64,000 nucleotides of DNA, taken from contig DAIDMK010000010.1 in assembly GCA_027449025.1 (NCBI GenBank), forward strand, positions 1 to 64,000, read 5' to 3'. Every line of letters begins with the position of its first letter. Position 1 is the first letter of the stretch. The stretch comes from Lutibacter sp. GTDB taxonomy: Bacteria; Bacteroidota; Bacteroidia; Flavobacteriales; Flavobacteriaceae. A program made the translations under genes and the position numbers. Positions 8,221 to 17,449 of this stretch are shown in pieces. The notes beneath the pieces were generated by a model. The model worked only from the letters and a program-made list of their open reading frames with translations, ran no database searches and was not told the origin of the DNA.

Positions 8221-8387
8221 TATATTTGATACTTAGGTCTTTAACATGTCCTAAAATTTTTAAGCTGCTACTTTTATTGGTGCAGCTTGAATAAGCTTTT
8301 AAAATTATTTTTCATAAAATTTTATGTGCAAGCTTATTTCATAGCAATTTTTCTAACCCACCATAGTCTATCTGTGGTGGGTTTTTT
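8221..8387 (+). ncRNA. candidate structured small RNA with own promoter and terminator
   Basis: A TATATTTG box at 8221-8228 fits the Bacteroidota -7 consensus. Downstream come a stem AAGCTGC/GCAGCTT (8262-8268 with 8282-8288), a long-range stem AATAAGCTT/AAGCTTATT (8290-8298 with 8330-8338), and a GC-rich hairpin ACCCACCA/TGGTGGGT followed by six T residues (8355-8387). No open frame fits. The transcript would be about 150 bases. The last hairpin may also end the MFS gene on the other strand, so the RNA is a candidate only. Positions 8067-8220 show nothing. Confidence 0.4.
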
Positions 8388-9531
8388 ATGTTAATTTTGT
8401 TTTCTGATGTTTAAAGAAAAGCTGTGACAAAGGAATAAACAGCAACCCTGCAAACACAAAAATATAAAAGGCATTCTTTAAACTAAGTGCATGCGCAACA
8501 TAACCTACTAATGGTGGGCCAATAAGCATCCCTACCGTAGCGTAGGTTGATATAATTGAAATTGCCATTCCTGGAGAATATTTTTTTGATGTCCCTGCAA
8601 GCATAAAAGTCATAGGAAAAATAGCTGCTGTTCCAAGCCCTACCAGGCAAAAGCCTATTAATGCGGGATAGAAATATGGGAATGTGATTGCCAATAAAAT
8701 GCCAATAGCAATTAATACAGCACTAAAAATATAAGTTTTTTCCAATCCAATTGCATCCATTAATCTATCAGAATAAAATCTGGAAAAAGCCATAGATGCC
8801 ATAAATAATAAATATCCGTAGGTAAAAATCGGTTCATTGATAACTTCTTTGAAATAGACACCACTCCAGTCGAACATTCCACCTTCACAAATTGCAGCAA
8901 AAAAGACCAGGAATCCTAAATAAAAAATAAAAGGATCAGGTTTGCCAAAAATTAATTTATTGCCAAAAGTTGATTTGTCTTTCTTAAGTGTATATGAGAA
9001 TACCAATAAGGAAATGATTGCTATAAATACAGCTACGATAGCTAAATGTATGTGTAAAGCGATGTTGTATTTTACCATAATGGTTGAAAAAACAACCCCT
9101 AATAATCCTCCAGTACTCCAAAGACCATGAAAAGAACCAACAATTTTTTTTGTATATTTTTTTTGAATGGTAATGGATTGGGTATTCATAGCAATATATA
9201 AAATACGCGAGCTAAAAGAAAAAAAACAAAGTGCTGCTACCAGTAAAAAGGGCGTATCCGCAAAACCAATGCAGGTTAGGGCTAGTGTTAAAAATAGTAT
9301 CGCCACAATCAATGGAAAACGACTGTCAAATTTTGATACAAGCCAACCTGAAATTGGCAATCCAATCAGTGAGCTAATAGGCATTGATAGTAACACAGTA
9401 CCTAATTCCGCCTCATTGAAATTGAAAAAATCCTTTATTGTTGGAATTCGTGAGGCCCATGTGGCAAAACATAAACCAGTTAAAAAGAAATAGGTACTTA
9501 AGGCAGCGCGTTGTTTTGTTTTTAATTGCAT
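8386..9531 (-). CDS. MFS transporter
   Basis: A 381-aa inner-membrane protein with about 12 hydrophobic segments and the fold of major facilitator superfamily permeases. It begins KTKQRAALSTYFFLTGLCFA and has a loop RIPTIKDFFNFNEAELG similar to YbjJ/fucose-permease-like carriers. There is no diagnostic substrate motif, so I leave the substrate open. It is a single gene between a promoter-like box at 9569-9576 and the hairpin at 8355-8387, next to the accessory island. Length and topology look intact. Confidence 0.85.
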   Translation of the reverse strand: MQLKTKQRAALSTYFFLTGLCFATWASRIPTIKDFFNFNEAELGTVLLSMPISSLIGLPISGWLVSKFDSRFPLIVAILFLTLALTCIGFADTPFLLVAALCFFSFSSRILYIAMNTQSITIQKKYTKKIVGSFHGLWSTGGLLGVVFSTIMVKYNIALHIHLAIVAVFIAIISLLVFSYTLKKDKSTFGNKLIFGKPDPFIFYLGFLVFFAAICEGGMFDWSGVYFKEVINEPIFTYGYLLFMASMAFSRFYSDRLMDAIGLEKTYIFSAVLIAIGILLAITFPYFYPALIGFCLVGLGTAAIFPMTFMLAGTSKKYSPGMAISIISTYATVGMLIGPPLVGYVAHALSLKNAFYIFVFAGLLFIPLSQLFFKHQKTKLT

Positions 9532-9568
9532 TTTAAAATAAAGAAATTGATTTCAAATAAATTCTCGG

Positions 9569-9576
9569 CAAAAATA
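9569..9576 (-). promoter_or_regulatory. promoter -7 box of the MFS gene
   Basis: TATTTTTG on the minus strand matches TAnnTTTG and sits 37 bases before the MFS start codon. No clear -33 element is visible. Confidence 0.45.
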
Positions 9577-9754
9577 ACAAAGTAAACGCTATGAAACTTT
9601 TGAATTTAAAAGTTATTTAATCTCTACATAAGTACTGGATATTTTTTTATGTGTCCTCATTTTTTATTGGTTTTCGTGTTCGTGAATGTTTAATCTCAAA
9701 CACGTTTATCTTTTGATAATTCGTCAAAGCCAATGAAATTAAAAATTTACTCAC

Positions 9755-9996
9755 CTGATACGCCTTGAATACCTTCGTCTTTACGTGATCTATATATTTA
9801 TGATACTGGTATTTTCACTATTTCCTTTTACTTGGGATTTAGCAATGTCCCACGTATCAACTTCAATTTTTCGCTTTAAACTTATGTTTACGCCTTATTG
9901 ATTTACAGTTATTTGCGCAAAAAGTTCAGCTTCGTTATTTTTAGCACGCGATGCGTTAATCCAAATTAGCACAGAAAAGGTGGAAGATGTTCTCAT
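9755..9996 (-). pseudogene. tyrosine recombinase (integrase) N-terminal remnant
   Basis: From an ATG at 9996 the minus strand reads MRTSSTFSVLIWINASRAKN, then ELFAQITVNQ, an in-frame stop, VNISLKRKIEVDTWDIAKSQ, and after a second stop and frame change YIDHVKTKVFKAYQ. These are successive parts of the arm-type DNA-binding domain of Bacteroidota phage and transposon integrases. The core-binding and catalytic domains are absent; the frame that follows runs to a stop at 9647 without recognisable motifs. It lies next to tRNA-Arg on the same strand, so this is the scar of an integrated element. The rest of 9577-9754 holds nothing else. Confidence 0.75.
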
Positions 9997-10082
9997 AGTT
10001 GTCGTCTTTTTAAGTTAAACTTTATTTAAGACGAAAGTCAAATCAACTATAATTTTGTTGAGGAGACGGAAAATGTTCAAAT

Positions 10083-10247
10083 TTGTTGACCGATTTGTGG
10101 TCCAACTATTGAAATTTTACAACAGATTTAGAACGTATTTTTTGAAATCACAATTTGCAAAATCATTAATAATTACAGCCTCTCCCACGTTTTTTTTACT
10201 TTAACGATCAACAAAATTTGAGTTTGCATTTTGTTGACCGATTTGTG
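10083..10247. repeat. 17-base direct repeats plus hairpin between integrase remnant and tRNA-Arg
   Basis: TTGTTGACCGATTTGTG is present exactly at 10083-10099 and 10231-10247. The second copy also forms the right arm of a 10-bp hairpin, TCAACAAAAT/ATTTTGTTGA (10208-10217 with 10228-10237). Repeats of this sort beside an integrase gene could be arm-type binding sites or element-end remnants. No copy of the tRNA 3' end was found nearby. Confidence 0.55.
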
Positions 10248-10353
10248 AACTTAATATATGATTTATTATCATATATTTTGATTGTCTCAAAAAAATAAAT
10301 CCCAGTAAAACATAGGGTTTACAAGGATTTAGCTTAATTTGATGATACTCTAG

Positions 10354-10427
10354 TGACCCCGGTAGGATTCAAACCTACAACCGCTGGAGCCGAAATCCAG
10401 TGCGCTATTCAGTTGCGCCACGAGGCC
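10354..10427 (-). tRNA. tRNA-Arg (anticodon TCG)
   Basis: A 74-base cloverleaf is visible. The acceptor stem GGCCTCG pairs with CGGGGTC (with G-T pairs), the anticodon stem CTGGA/TCCAG encloses the loop TTTCGGC with anticodon TCG, and the T arm is TAGGTTTGAATCCTA. CCA is not encoded. It reads CGA arginine codons. The 3' side faces the integrase remnant, which is the usual arrangement when a tRNA gene has served as an attachment site. Confidence 0.95.
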
Positions 10428-10433
10428 TTTTAT

Positions 10434-10883
10434 TTATCCCAATAATTGTTTTACAGCTGAAGAAATTGATTTTCCGTCGGTTTTTCCAGCCAATTGTTTT
10501 GAAGCTTGCGCCATCACATTTCCCATATCTTTCATAGAAGTTGCACCCACTGCTTTAATAATTTCAGCAACGGCTTTTTTCACATCCTCTTCACTCATTT
10601 GTACTGGTAAAAACTGAGAAATCACTTCAACTTGTGCCAATTCAGGTTCTGCCAAATCCTCTCTGCCTTGTTCTTTATATATGGCTGCACTATCTCTTCG
10701 CTGCTTTACCAATTTTTGAAGCAATTTTATTTCTTCATCCTCGGCCAATTCACCAGAAGCGGCGCTTTTAGTTTGAGCCAATAATATTTCAGATTTGATG
10801 GCTCTTAACGATTCTAAAGCAACTTTATCTTTAGTTTTCATCGCCTCTTTCATTTTATCCATAATCTTTTCCTGTAAACTCAT
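10434..10883 (-). CDS. GatB/YqeY domain protein
   Basis: A 149-aa protein that is wholly a YqeY domain, the helical tail domain related to that of the GatB amidotransferase subunit: MKTKDKVALESLRAIKSEIL at 14-33, then a charged helix, with ASKQLAGKTDGKSISSAVK near the end. A tRNA-associated role is suggested by the family but not proven. It follows ftsZ on the same strand after a strong terminator and has its own TATCTTTG box, so it is probably transcribed separately. The tRNA-Arg gene begins six bases beyond its stop codon. Confidence 0.92.
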   Translation of the reverse strand: MSLQEKIMDKMKEAMKTKDKVALESLRAIKSEILLAQTKSAASGELAEDEEIKLLQKLVKQRRDSAAIYKEQGREDLAEPELAQVEVISQFLPVQMSEEDVKKAVAEIIKAVGATSMKDMGNVMAQASKQLAGKTDGKSISSAVKQLLG

Positions 10884-10902
10884 AACCTTAATATTTATTG
10901 GG

Positions 10903-10910
10903 CAAAGATA
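10903..10910 (-). promoter_or_regulatory. promoter -7 box of yqeY
   Basis: TATCTTTG (TAnnTTTG) on the minus strand lies 19 bases before the yqeY start codon, just after the ftsZ terminator's T tract. Confidence 0.55.
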
Positions 10911-10919
10911 AAAAAAAAG

Positions 10920-10959
10920 AACTCGAAAATCTTTATTATTTTAATAAGATTTTCGAGTT
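10920..10959 (-). terminator. Rho-independent terminator after ftsZ
   Basis: A 14-bp perfect stem, AACTCGAAAATCTT / AAGATTTTCGAGTT, is followed on the minus strand by a run of nine T residues. It closes the dcw transcript. A second small inverted repeat, AAAACCT/AGGTTTT, lies between it and the ftsZ stop. Confidence 0.88.
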
Positions 10960-11004
10960 AAAAACCTCGAAACAAAATTCAGGTTTTTGTCTTTGGGCTA
11001 CATT

Positions 11005-12903
11005 TTAATCTACATTGTCATGTAAAAAAGAGTTGTTTGAACGAAATTGAATTGTATCACTGTCATCAATTTCCAGTGTTGTTCTGGATTGATAAAATTC
11101 TGATGAGTGATTGGATTGGTCTAATTCAATTCCCATTCTTTTATAAGCTGGTTCTTTATCCATTTCATCAATATTTTTGCTTAGTTTATTGCTGAATTTA
11201 TAATTAAAGTTTTTCATTTTTTCTCTTCTGTCAGCAGCTCTTTGCTGCAATTCGGCGATGGTTAAATCTAAGGGAGATATCTCTTTATAATCAACCACTT
11301 CATAATCCTTTACATTTATTTCAGGTTTTGAGCTAAGCGTAAAGTTCATCTCATCATCATTTGATTTTTCTTCAATAATCACCGGTTTTGAAGCTTTTGC
11401 CAAATTATCTTCCAATTCTGTATAATCTTCCAATGTAAAGTAAATATCTTCATCTACCTTTTTAATGGCACTAAGCTTTCGGGGGTCTTTAACCTCAATA
11501 TCGTTGATATTCGCTTTAGCCTCTTCAACTTTGGGTTTGCCTTTAAATTCTGATATTGGCAAATCAAACGTAAATGAAGTTTGTTTCTCTTCTTCAACTG
11601 GGGGAATAGGTCCCTCCTTTTCTTGATTAAAAGAGGTAATTACGAAATCATTATCGGTTTGGTGGGAAATTTCTTCATAAACAACATTCATATTTTTGAT
11701 TAATTCAGTTGTTGAAATAATCTCAAAATCATTTTCAATTTCCTCACCTAAATCATATATAATTTTATCTTCAACAATAGGTGTTTCAATAGTTTTATTC
11801 TTAATTGGATTTGTAGAGGATTGTAAAATGTTGTTTTCAGAAAAATCATAAGTTGCCTCTTGCTCATCATTAAGCGTATGAATTATTTTTTTGGCTTCGG
11901 TATTTGAAATTTCATGTTGTTGGTCTTTATTAAAACCCGTGGCTACAATAGTTACCGAAATGGCATTCCCCAACGATTCATCTTCGCCAACTCCCATAAT
12001 AATATTTACGTTAGACTTGGCTTCTGCCTGAATATAGTCGTTGATTTCTCCTATTTCATCAATTGTTATTTCTTCAGATCCAGAAACGATTAACAACAGC
12101 ACATTTTTTGCGCCGGTAATTTTATTGTCGTTTAACAATGGAGAATCCAAAGCTTTAGAAATCGCAATTTCCGACCTATTTTCTCCAGAGGCACTTGCAG
12201 ACCCCATAATGGCCGTTCCACTATTTGAAAGCACCGTTTTTGCATCTCTTAAGTCGATGTTTTGTGTGTAGTGGTGGGTAATTACTTCCGCAATTCCTCG
12301 TGCTGCCGTGGACAAAACTTCATCGGCTTTAGAAAATCCGGCCTTAAAACCTAAATTTCCATACACTTCCCTAAGTTTGTTATTGTTGATTACCACTAAA
12401 GAATCTACATAACCACGTAACTTTTCAATACCTTTATAAGCTTGATCATTTCGCATTTTACCCTCAAAACTGAAAGGAATTGTTACAATACCAATGGTCA
12501 ACAAATCCAACTCTCTAGAAATTCTTGCAATTACTGGCGCGGCACCAGTTCCTGTTCCACCGCCCATTCCCACAGTGATAAACACCATTTTTGAATTAGA
12601 TGACAACATTTGCTTAATTTCCTGAATACTTTCCATGGCCGCCTGTTCACCAACATCAGGGTTTGCCCCAGCGCCCAATCCTTCAGTTAATGAAACGCCC
12701 AATTGAATTTTTGTAGGTATCGGGCTATTTTGCAATGCCTGGGCATCCGTATTACATATTACGAAATCAACGCCATCAATTCCTTGTAAATACATATGGT
12801 TTACGGCGTTGCTGCCCCCGCCGCCAACTCCAATAACTTTTATAACGTTGGACTGATTTTTTGGTAAATCAAATGAAATGTTGCTAAAGTCTGAACTGCT
12901 CAT
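11005..12903 (-). CDS. ftsZ: cell division protein FtsZ
   Basis: The tubulin-like GTPase that forms the division ring. The nucleotide-binding glycines lie at 26-30 (VGGGGSNA), NPDVGEQA at 81-88, the tubulin signature GGGTGTG at 114-120, and the catalytic loop NIDLRDAKTVL at 215-225. The protein is 632 aa, much longer than the roughly 380 of E. coli, because an acidic, low-complexity linker from about 330 to 560 joins the GTPase core to a basic and then acidic C-terminus. Long FtsZ linkers are common in this phylum. It is last in the dcw cluster, 42 bases after ftsA. Confidence 0.97.
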   Translation of the reverse strand: MSSSDFSNISFDLPKNQSNVIKVIGVGGGGSNAVNHMYLQGIDGVDFVICNTDAQALQNSPIPTKIQLGVSLTEGLGAGANPDVGEQAAMESIQEIKQMLSSNSKMVFITVGMGGGTGTGAAPVIARISRELDLLTIGIVTIPFSFEGKMRNDQAYKGIEKLRGYVDSLVVINNNKLREVYGNLGFKAGFSKADEVLSTAARGIAEVITHHYTQNIDLRDAKTVLSNSGTAIMGSASASGENRSEIAISKALDSPLLNDNKITGAKNVLLLIVSGSEEITIDEIGEINDYIQAEAKSNVNIIMGVGEDESLGNAISVTIVATGFNKDQQHEISNTEAKKIIHTLNDEQEATYDFSENNILQSSTNPIKNKTIETPIVEDKIIYDLGEEIENDFEIISTTELIKNMNVVYEEISHQTDNDFVITSFNQEKEGPIPPVEEEKQTSFTFDLPISEFKGKPKVEEAKANINDIEVKDPRKLSAIKKVDEDIYFTLEDYTELEDNLAKASKPVIIEEKSNDDEMNFTLSSKPEINVKDYEVVDYKEISPLDLTIAELQQRAADRREKMKNFNYKFSNKLSKNIDEMDKEPAYKRMGIELDQSNHSSEFYQSRTTLEIDDSDTIQFRSNNSFLHDNVD

Positions 12904-12945
12904 AATATATTTTTATTGAATTATTGTACTATTAATTTTTTTCGA

Positions 12946-14286
12946 TTACTCGGCATTGTCTAAAAAGTCTCTAAATTTATCACCCCACTTTTCAAAAATG
13001 GATTTTTTAGGTTCTTTATATACATCTTCGATAGTTGTATCTGTTTTAGTATCTTCTTTAACCTCGTCGGTTTTAGGTTTTTCCTGAAGATGCTGTTGCG
13101 TCATTTTGGCTTTCTTCGCTTTCTCAATTTTATTCAACCCGTTCATTAAAAGTCCGACTGCTGTTGCATATTGCGGACTCGACAAACTTTCGTCTGAATC
13201 TCCGGCCAAATTTTCATTCGGATACCCAATTCTGGTATCCATTCCGGTCACATATTCAACCAATTGTTTTATGTGTTTTAATTCTGCGCCGCCACCTGTT
13301 AAAACAATTCCGGCAATTAGTTTTTTCTTTGATTCTTCATGTCCGTAGTTTTTAATTTCCAGGAACACTTGTTCAATAATTTCAATTACCCTTGCATTGA
13401 TAATTTTAGACAAATTTTTAAGGGTAATTTCTTTTGGGTCTCTACCGCGCAAACCAGGAATTGAAACAATTTCATTGTCCTTATTGTCTCCTGGCCAGGC
13501 CGAACCAAATTTTACTTTTAACAATTCTGCCTGCTTTTCAATAATAGAGCAGCCTTCTTTAATATCTTCGGTAATTACGTTTCCTCCAAAAGGAATTACG
13601 GCAGTATGTCGTATTATTCCGTTTTTAAAAATTGCCAAATCTGTGGTTCCGCCTCCTATGTCAATCAATGCCACACCGGCTTCCTTTTCCTCGGCGCTTA
13701 AAACAGCTTCTGCAGATGCCAAAGGCTCCAAGGTAATTCCTGCCAAATTCAATCCGGCACTTTTAATGCATCTTCCAACATTTCTGATGGAAGAAATTTG
13801 TCCTACAACCACATGGAAATTTGCTTCAAGCCTGCCGCCGTACATCCCAACTGGTTGTGTAATTTCACCCTGGCCGTCAACTTTAAATTCCTGAGGAAGC
13901 ACATGAATAATTTCTTCACCCGGAAGCATCACCAGTTTATACACCTGTTTTTCCAATTTTTCTAAATCCTCCTCGCTAATAACTTCTTCAGAATTTGGTC
14001 TAGTTATATAATCACTGTGTTGTAAACTTCTTATATGTTGCCCTGCAATTCCCACAACTGCATCATTAATTTGAATTCCTGAAACAGCAATAGCCTCATC
14101 CACAGCCTTTTGAATTGACTGTATCGTTTGTGTAATATTATTCACCACACCACGGTGCACGCCCAAACTTTTTGCTTGGCCAATCCCCAACAACTCTATT
14201 TTTCCATACTCATTTCTGCGACCGATCATAGCAACAATTTTTGTTGTTCCTATATCCAATCCTACCGAAATATCATCATTTTCCAT
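12946..14286 (-). CDS. ftsA: cell division protein FtsA
   Basis: An actin-fold ATPase of 446 aa that tethers FtsZ to the membrane. The phosphate-1 motif GLDIGTTKIVAM begins at residue 9, a phosphate-2 motif, DIGGGTTDLAIF, lies near residue 210, and an adenosine motif, TGGGAELKHI, near 335. The SHS2/1C region lies between the first two. The final 20 residues (KSIFEKWGDKFRDFLDNAE) form the amphipathic membrane-targeting helix. It overlaps ftsQ by 11 bases and precedes ftsZ, so the division genes are made together. Confidence 0.97.
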   Translation of the reverse strand: MENDDISVGLDIGTTKIVAMIGRRNEYGKIELLGIGQAKSLGVHRGVVNNITQTIQSIQKAVDEAIAVSGIQINDAVVGIAGQHIRSLQHSDYITRPNSEEVISEEDLEKLEKQVYKLVMLPGEEIIHVLPQEFKVDGQGEITQPVGMYGGRLEANFHVVVGQISSIRNVGRCIKSAGLNLAGITLEPLASAEAVLSAEEKEAGVALIDIGGGTTDLAIFKNGIIRHTAVIPFGGNVITEDIKEGCSIIEKQAELLKVKFGSAWPGDNKDNEIVSIPGLRGRDPKEITLKNLSKIINARVIEIIEQVFLEIKNYGHEESKKKLIAGIVLTGGGAELKHIKQLVEYVTGMDTRIGYPNENLAGDSDESLSSPQYATAVGLLMNGLNKIEKAKKAKMTQQHLQEKPKTDEVKEDTKTDTTIEDVYKEPKKSIFEKWGDKFRDFLDNAE

Positions 14287-15013
14287 AATCTTCTTTATTT
14301 GTGCAAACTACTTGTTTGTTGTATTTTAAATTAATTGAATCGTACTTATAAATTGTACTATCGGCCATTGTTTTTATATAAAACGCACTCAGATTTTTAA
14401 ATTTCTGATCCAAATTTTCAATTCCTCCTAAAATTATTTTCTGATCACCAACTCTGGTATCCAAAACATATTCATTTTTCGGCGTTTTTTCAATGCCAAT
14501 AATCTGTCCTTTTAAAAATTCATCATTCAAAATTGCGGTTGCCAATTCCTGAATATCATCATTATTTTCTTCCTTCACACCCCCCAAAACCAACAAAACC
14601 CTGGCTGAAAAATTATCAGACAAAGGCATGGTTTTTGCCTGTCTGTCAATGTAATAACTTCTGTTATCATCCACCACTCTTGCAATAGGGGTTCTCTGTC
14701 TAATTTTAGTTTTAAGAAAACCATCAACCGTTAAATAAACCGAAGCACTTTCCACCATAGGGTGTGATTGTATTTTGGCTTCCAATTTATGTAAATCTAT
14801 AACAGATTTTCTTAGATTCTTAACTGTCTCGCCATTTTGTATTAACAATTTATTAACCATTTGGCGATCCATAAAAAGGTTATCTCCCTGCTCAAATTCA
14901 ATGGAAATATCCGTCACCTTTTGAGCGTTGTTTTTTATGTTTGAAAAACCGTACAGAAATACCACCAACGATACCAATAAAATGCCTACAATGTAATTCC
15001 AATTAATTTTCAT
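14276..15013 (-). CDS. ftsQ: cell division protein FtsQ/DivIB
   Basis: A 245-aa bitopic membrane protein with one transmembrane helix at about 7-23 and the rest periplasmic. A POTRA-like segment follows (DISIEFEQGDNLFMDRQMV and onward, about 36-105), then a beta domain. It is the bridge between the early ring and septal wall synthesis in the FtsQ-L-B complex. It overlaps murC by 11 bases and ftsA by 11. Sequence conservation in this family is low; position in the cluster is the main support. Confidence 0.9.
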   Translation of the reverse strand: MKINWNYIVGILLVSLVVFLYGFSNIKNNAQKVTDISIEFEQGDNLFMDRQMVNKLLIQNGETVKNLRKSVIDLHKLEAKIQSHPMVESASVYLTVDGFLKTKIRQRTPIARVVDDNRSYYIDRQAKTMPLSDNFSARVLLVLGGVKEENNDDIQELATAILNDEFLKGQIIGIEKTPKNEYVLDTRVGDQKIILGGIENLDQKFKNLSAFYIKTMADSTIYKYDSINLKYNKQVVCTNKEDYGK

Positions 15014-16352
15014 GGTTCAATGCATTTTTAATTACAGTAACCAATTCGCCTATATCTCCAGCACCAATCATCACAATCACCTGTGATTCAAGATTTAATA
15101 TGTTTTTTACCAAATTTTTTTTTGAAGAAATTTGTTTCTCCTCTATGGTTATTTTATCCAACAGCCAAGCCGAAGTCACCCCTTCAATTGGCAGTTCCCT
15201 TGCCGGATAGATGTCTAACAAAATCAACTCATCAAAGCGCGATAAACTTGCCGCAAAATCATCTATAAAATCTCTAGTTCTGCTGTATAAATGCGGTTGA
15301 AAAATTCCCGCTATTTTTTTGGTAGGATACATTTCCCTAACAGAATCCACTACCGCATTAATTTCTGTCGGATGGTGCGCATAATCATCAATCAACACCA
15401 AATCTTCTGTTTTAATTTTGTAGGAAAAACGTCTTTCAATTCCTTTAAAAGTTAGTAAAGCTTCAGCAATGGCCTGGAGTGAAACCCCAAAAATATTTGC
15501 CATTGCTAAAGCCGCCACCGCATTTAGCACATTGTGTTTACCCGGTAGGTTAATCTTAATATTTTCAATTATTTCCGAAGGTGTTTTTACATCAAAAATG
15601 TAGGTGCCTTCCTTAATTTTTATATTTTTTACATCATAATCAGCACCTTCTTCGATGCCAAATGTTACGCCTTTTAATGGCAATCCTTTTCTAACAATCA
15701 ATGTTTCCGAAACTTTATCGGCAAAATCCATAAACGATTTTTCCAACTCAGCTTTTTCACCATAAATATCTAAGTGATCGGCATCCATAGAGGTGATACA
15801 GGCGATGTTTGGGGATAATTTTAAAAACGAACGGTCAAATTCATCGGCTTCCACCACAGAAATTTCACTTCCTCCCAAAATTAAATTTGACTTGTAATTT
15901 TCTGAGATTCCGCCTAGAAAAGCAGTGGCATTTATTCCAGCTTCTTTTAAAATATGGCCCAACATTGTGGACGTTGTTGTTTTTCCGTGGGTGCCAGCAA
16001 CTGCCAAACAAAATGTATTTCTTGTAATTGCACCCAATATTTCAGCACGTTTTAACACTGTAAAATGATTTTCCCACAAATAGTTTAATTCTAAATTATC
16101 CTTAGGAATTGCGGGTGTATAAACTACAATTGTGTTATGGCTGTCTTTAAATTCGGATGGTATTAAATCAACTGAATCTTTAAAATGAACAGCGATTCCC
16201 ATTTGCTTAAGCGCATCAGAATTTTTTGATGAAACCTTGTCGTATCCCGCAACATTTTTGCCATTGCTTTTAAAATAATTTGCAATAGCGCTCATTCCGA
16301 TACCACCGATACCAACAAAATAAACATTATGTATGCGTTCTAAATTCAGCAC
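15003..16352 (-). CDS. murC: UDP-N-acetylmuramate--L-alanine ligase MurC
   Basis: Cytoplasmic Mur ligase of 449 aa that adds L-Ala to UDP-MurNAc. A Rossmann-like start, VGIGGIGMSAIA, spans 13-24, and the ATP-binding loop GTHGKTTT lies at 120-127. Central-domain motifs follow, with VEADEFDRSF near 188 and DDYAHHPTEI near 325, the latter diagnostic of MurC. It ends 11 bases inside ftsQ and begins two bases after the murG stop codon. Confidence 0.97.
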   Translation of the reverse strand: MLNLERIHNVYFVGIGGIGMSAIANYFKSNGKNVAGYDKVSSKNSDALKQMGIAVHFKDSVDLIPSEFKDSHNTIVVYTPAIPKDNLELNYLWENHFTVLKRAEILGAITRNTFCLAVAGTHGKTTTSTMLGHILKEAGINATAFLGGISENYKSNLILGGSEISVVEADEFDRSFLKLSPNIACITSMDADHLDIYGEKAELEKSFMDFADKVSETLIVRKGLPLKGVTFGIEEGADYDVKNIKIKEGTYIFDVKTPSEIIENIKINLPGKHNVLNAVAALAMANIFGVSLQAIAEALLTFKGIERRFSYKIKTEDLVLIDDYAHHPTEINAVVDSVREMYPTKKIAGIFQPHLYSRTRDFIDDFAASLSRFDELILLDIYPARELPIEGVTSAWLLDKITIEEKQISSKKNLVKNILNLESQVIVMIGAGDIGELVTVIKNALNHEN

Positions 16353-16354
16353 AA

Positions 16355-17449
16355 TTACTTATTTATTAATTTTACAATCTCTTCAACAATATCTTTTGTG
16401 GCATTTGGCAATGCCAATTTTTTAATATTTTTACTTAAAACCTGCTGTAATTCTTCATTCTCCAGCAATTCTTTGACATTGGATTGAAATTCAGCCAATT
16501 CGGATTCTTTTAGCAACAAAGCAGCATTATTGTTCACAACTGCCATTGCATTTTTTGTTTGATGGTCCTCCGCAACATTTGGCGAAGGAATAAAAATGAC
16601 TGGTTTCCCCACGATGCACAATTCTGAAATCGAACCTGCGCCAGCACGGCTAATAATAAAATCGGCAGCCGAATAGGTTAAATCCATTCTGTTCAAAAAA
16701 GCATGTGTTTGAACACCTTCCAAACTGTCATATTTTTTAAATTCATCATAATACAATTTTCCAGTCTGCCATATCACTTGCAAATTTTTGGAAACCAACC
16801 AATCAATATGTTTTTCAATCAAATTATTCAGCGCTCTGGCACCTAAACTTCCACCAACAATCAGCAACGTTTTTTTATCACCATTCAGATTAAAATATTT
16901 TTTGGCTTCTTCACCTTTACTTGCTATTTCAATCAAATCCTGACGTACTGGATTTCCTGTTTTTACAATTTTGTTTGAAGGAAAAAAGCGTTCCAATCCG
17001 TCATAAGCCACACAAATTTTATCAACCCTTTTCGCCAATAATTTATTGGTGATTCCCGGAAAAGAATTTTGTTCCTGAATCAATGTTTTTATTTTTCTGC
17101 TGCTTGCCACGTATAATGTTGGCCCGCTTGCAAAACCGCCTGTGCCAATCACAATATCCGGTTTAAATTCTCTGATAATTCGGTAAGCTTTAGACAAGCT
17201 ACTCACCAATTTAAAAGGAAATGACAAATTTTTTAAAATATATTGTCGTTGAATTCCTGAAATCCACAATCCTTTTATATCATATCCCGCTTCCGGAATT
17301 TTTTCCATTTCCATTTTATCCTTTGCGCCAACAAACAAAAAATTGGCTTCTGGATATTTCGCCTTTAATTCATTGGCAATGGCAATTGCCGGGTAAATAT
17401 GCCCGCCTGTGCCTCCTCCACTTAATATGATGTTAACCGATTGCTTCAT
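16355..17449 (-). CDS. murG: UDP-GlcNAc transferase MurG
   Basis: Membrane-associated glycosyltransferase of 364 aa that makes lipid II from lipid I. The N-terminal glycine-rich loop [15 protein letters not shown] lies at 10-24, [12 protein letters not shown] near 262 and [14 protein letters not shown] near 288 form the UDP-GlcNAc site, and EQNSFPG near 125 is the family motif. It overlaps ftsW by 17 bases, so flippase-like and transferase genes are coupled. Confidence 0.97.
   Translation of the reverse strand: MKQSVNIILSGGGTGGHIYPAIAIANELKAKYPEANFLFVGAKDKMEMEKIPEAGYDIKGLWISGIQRQYILKNLSFPFKLVSSLSKAYRIIREFKPDIVIGTGGFASGPTLYVASSRKIKTLIQEQNSFPGITNKLLAKRVDKICVAYDGLERFFPSNKIVKTGNPVRQDLIEIASKGEEAKKYFNLNGDKKTLLIVGGSLGARALNNLIEKHIDWLVSKNLQVIWQTGKLYYDEFKKYDSLEGVQTHAFLNRMDLTYSAADFIISRAGAGSISELCIVGKPVIFIPSPNVAEDHQTKNAMAVVNNNAALLLKESELAEFQSNVKELLENEELQQVLSKNIKKLALPNATKDIVEEIVKLINK

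Noticed and set aside
13397-13894. Plus-strand frame of 165 aa inside ftsA
   Set aside because: It is antisense to a strongly conserved gene and its codons are the complement of ftsA; no family match.
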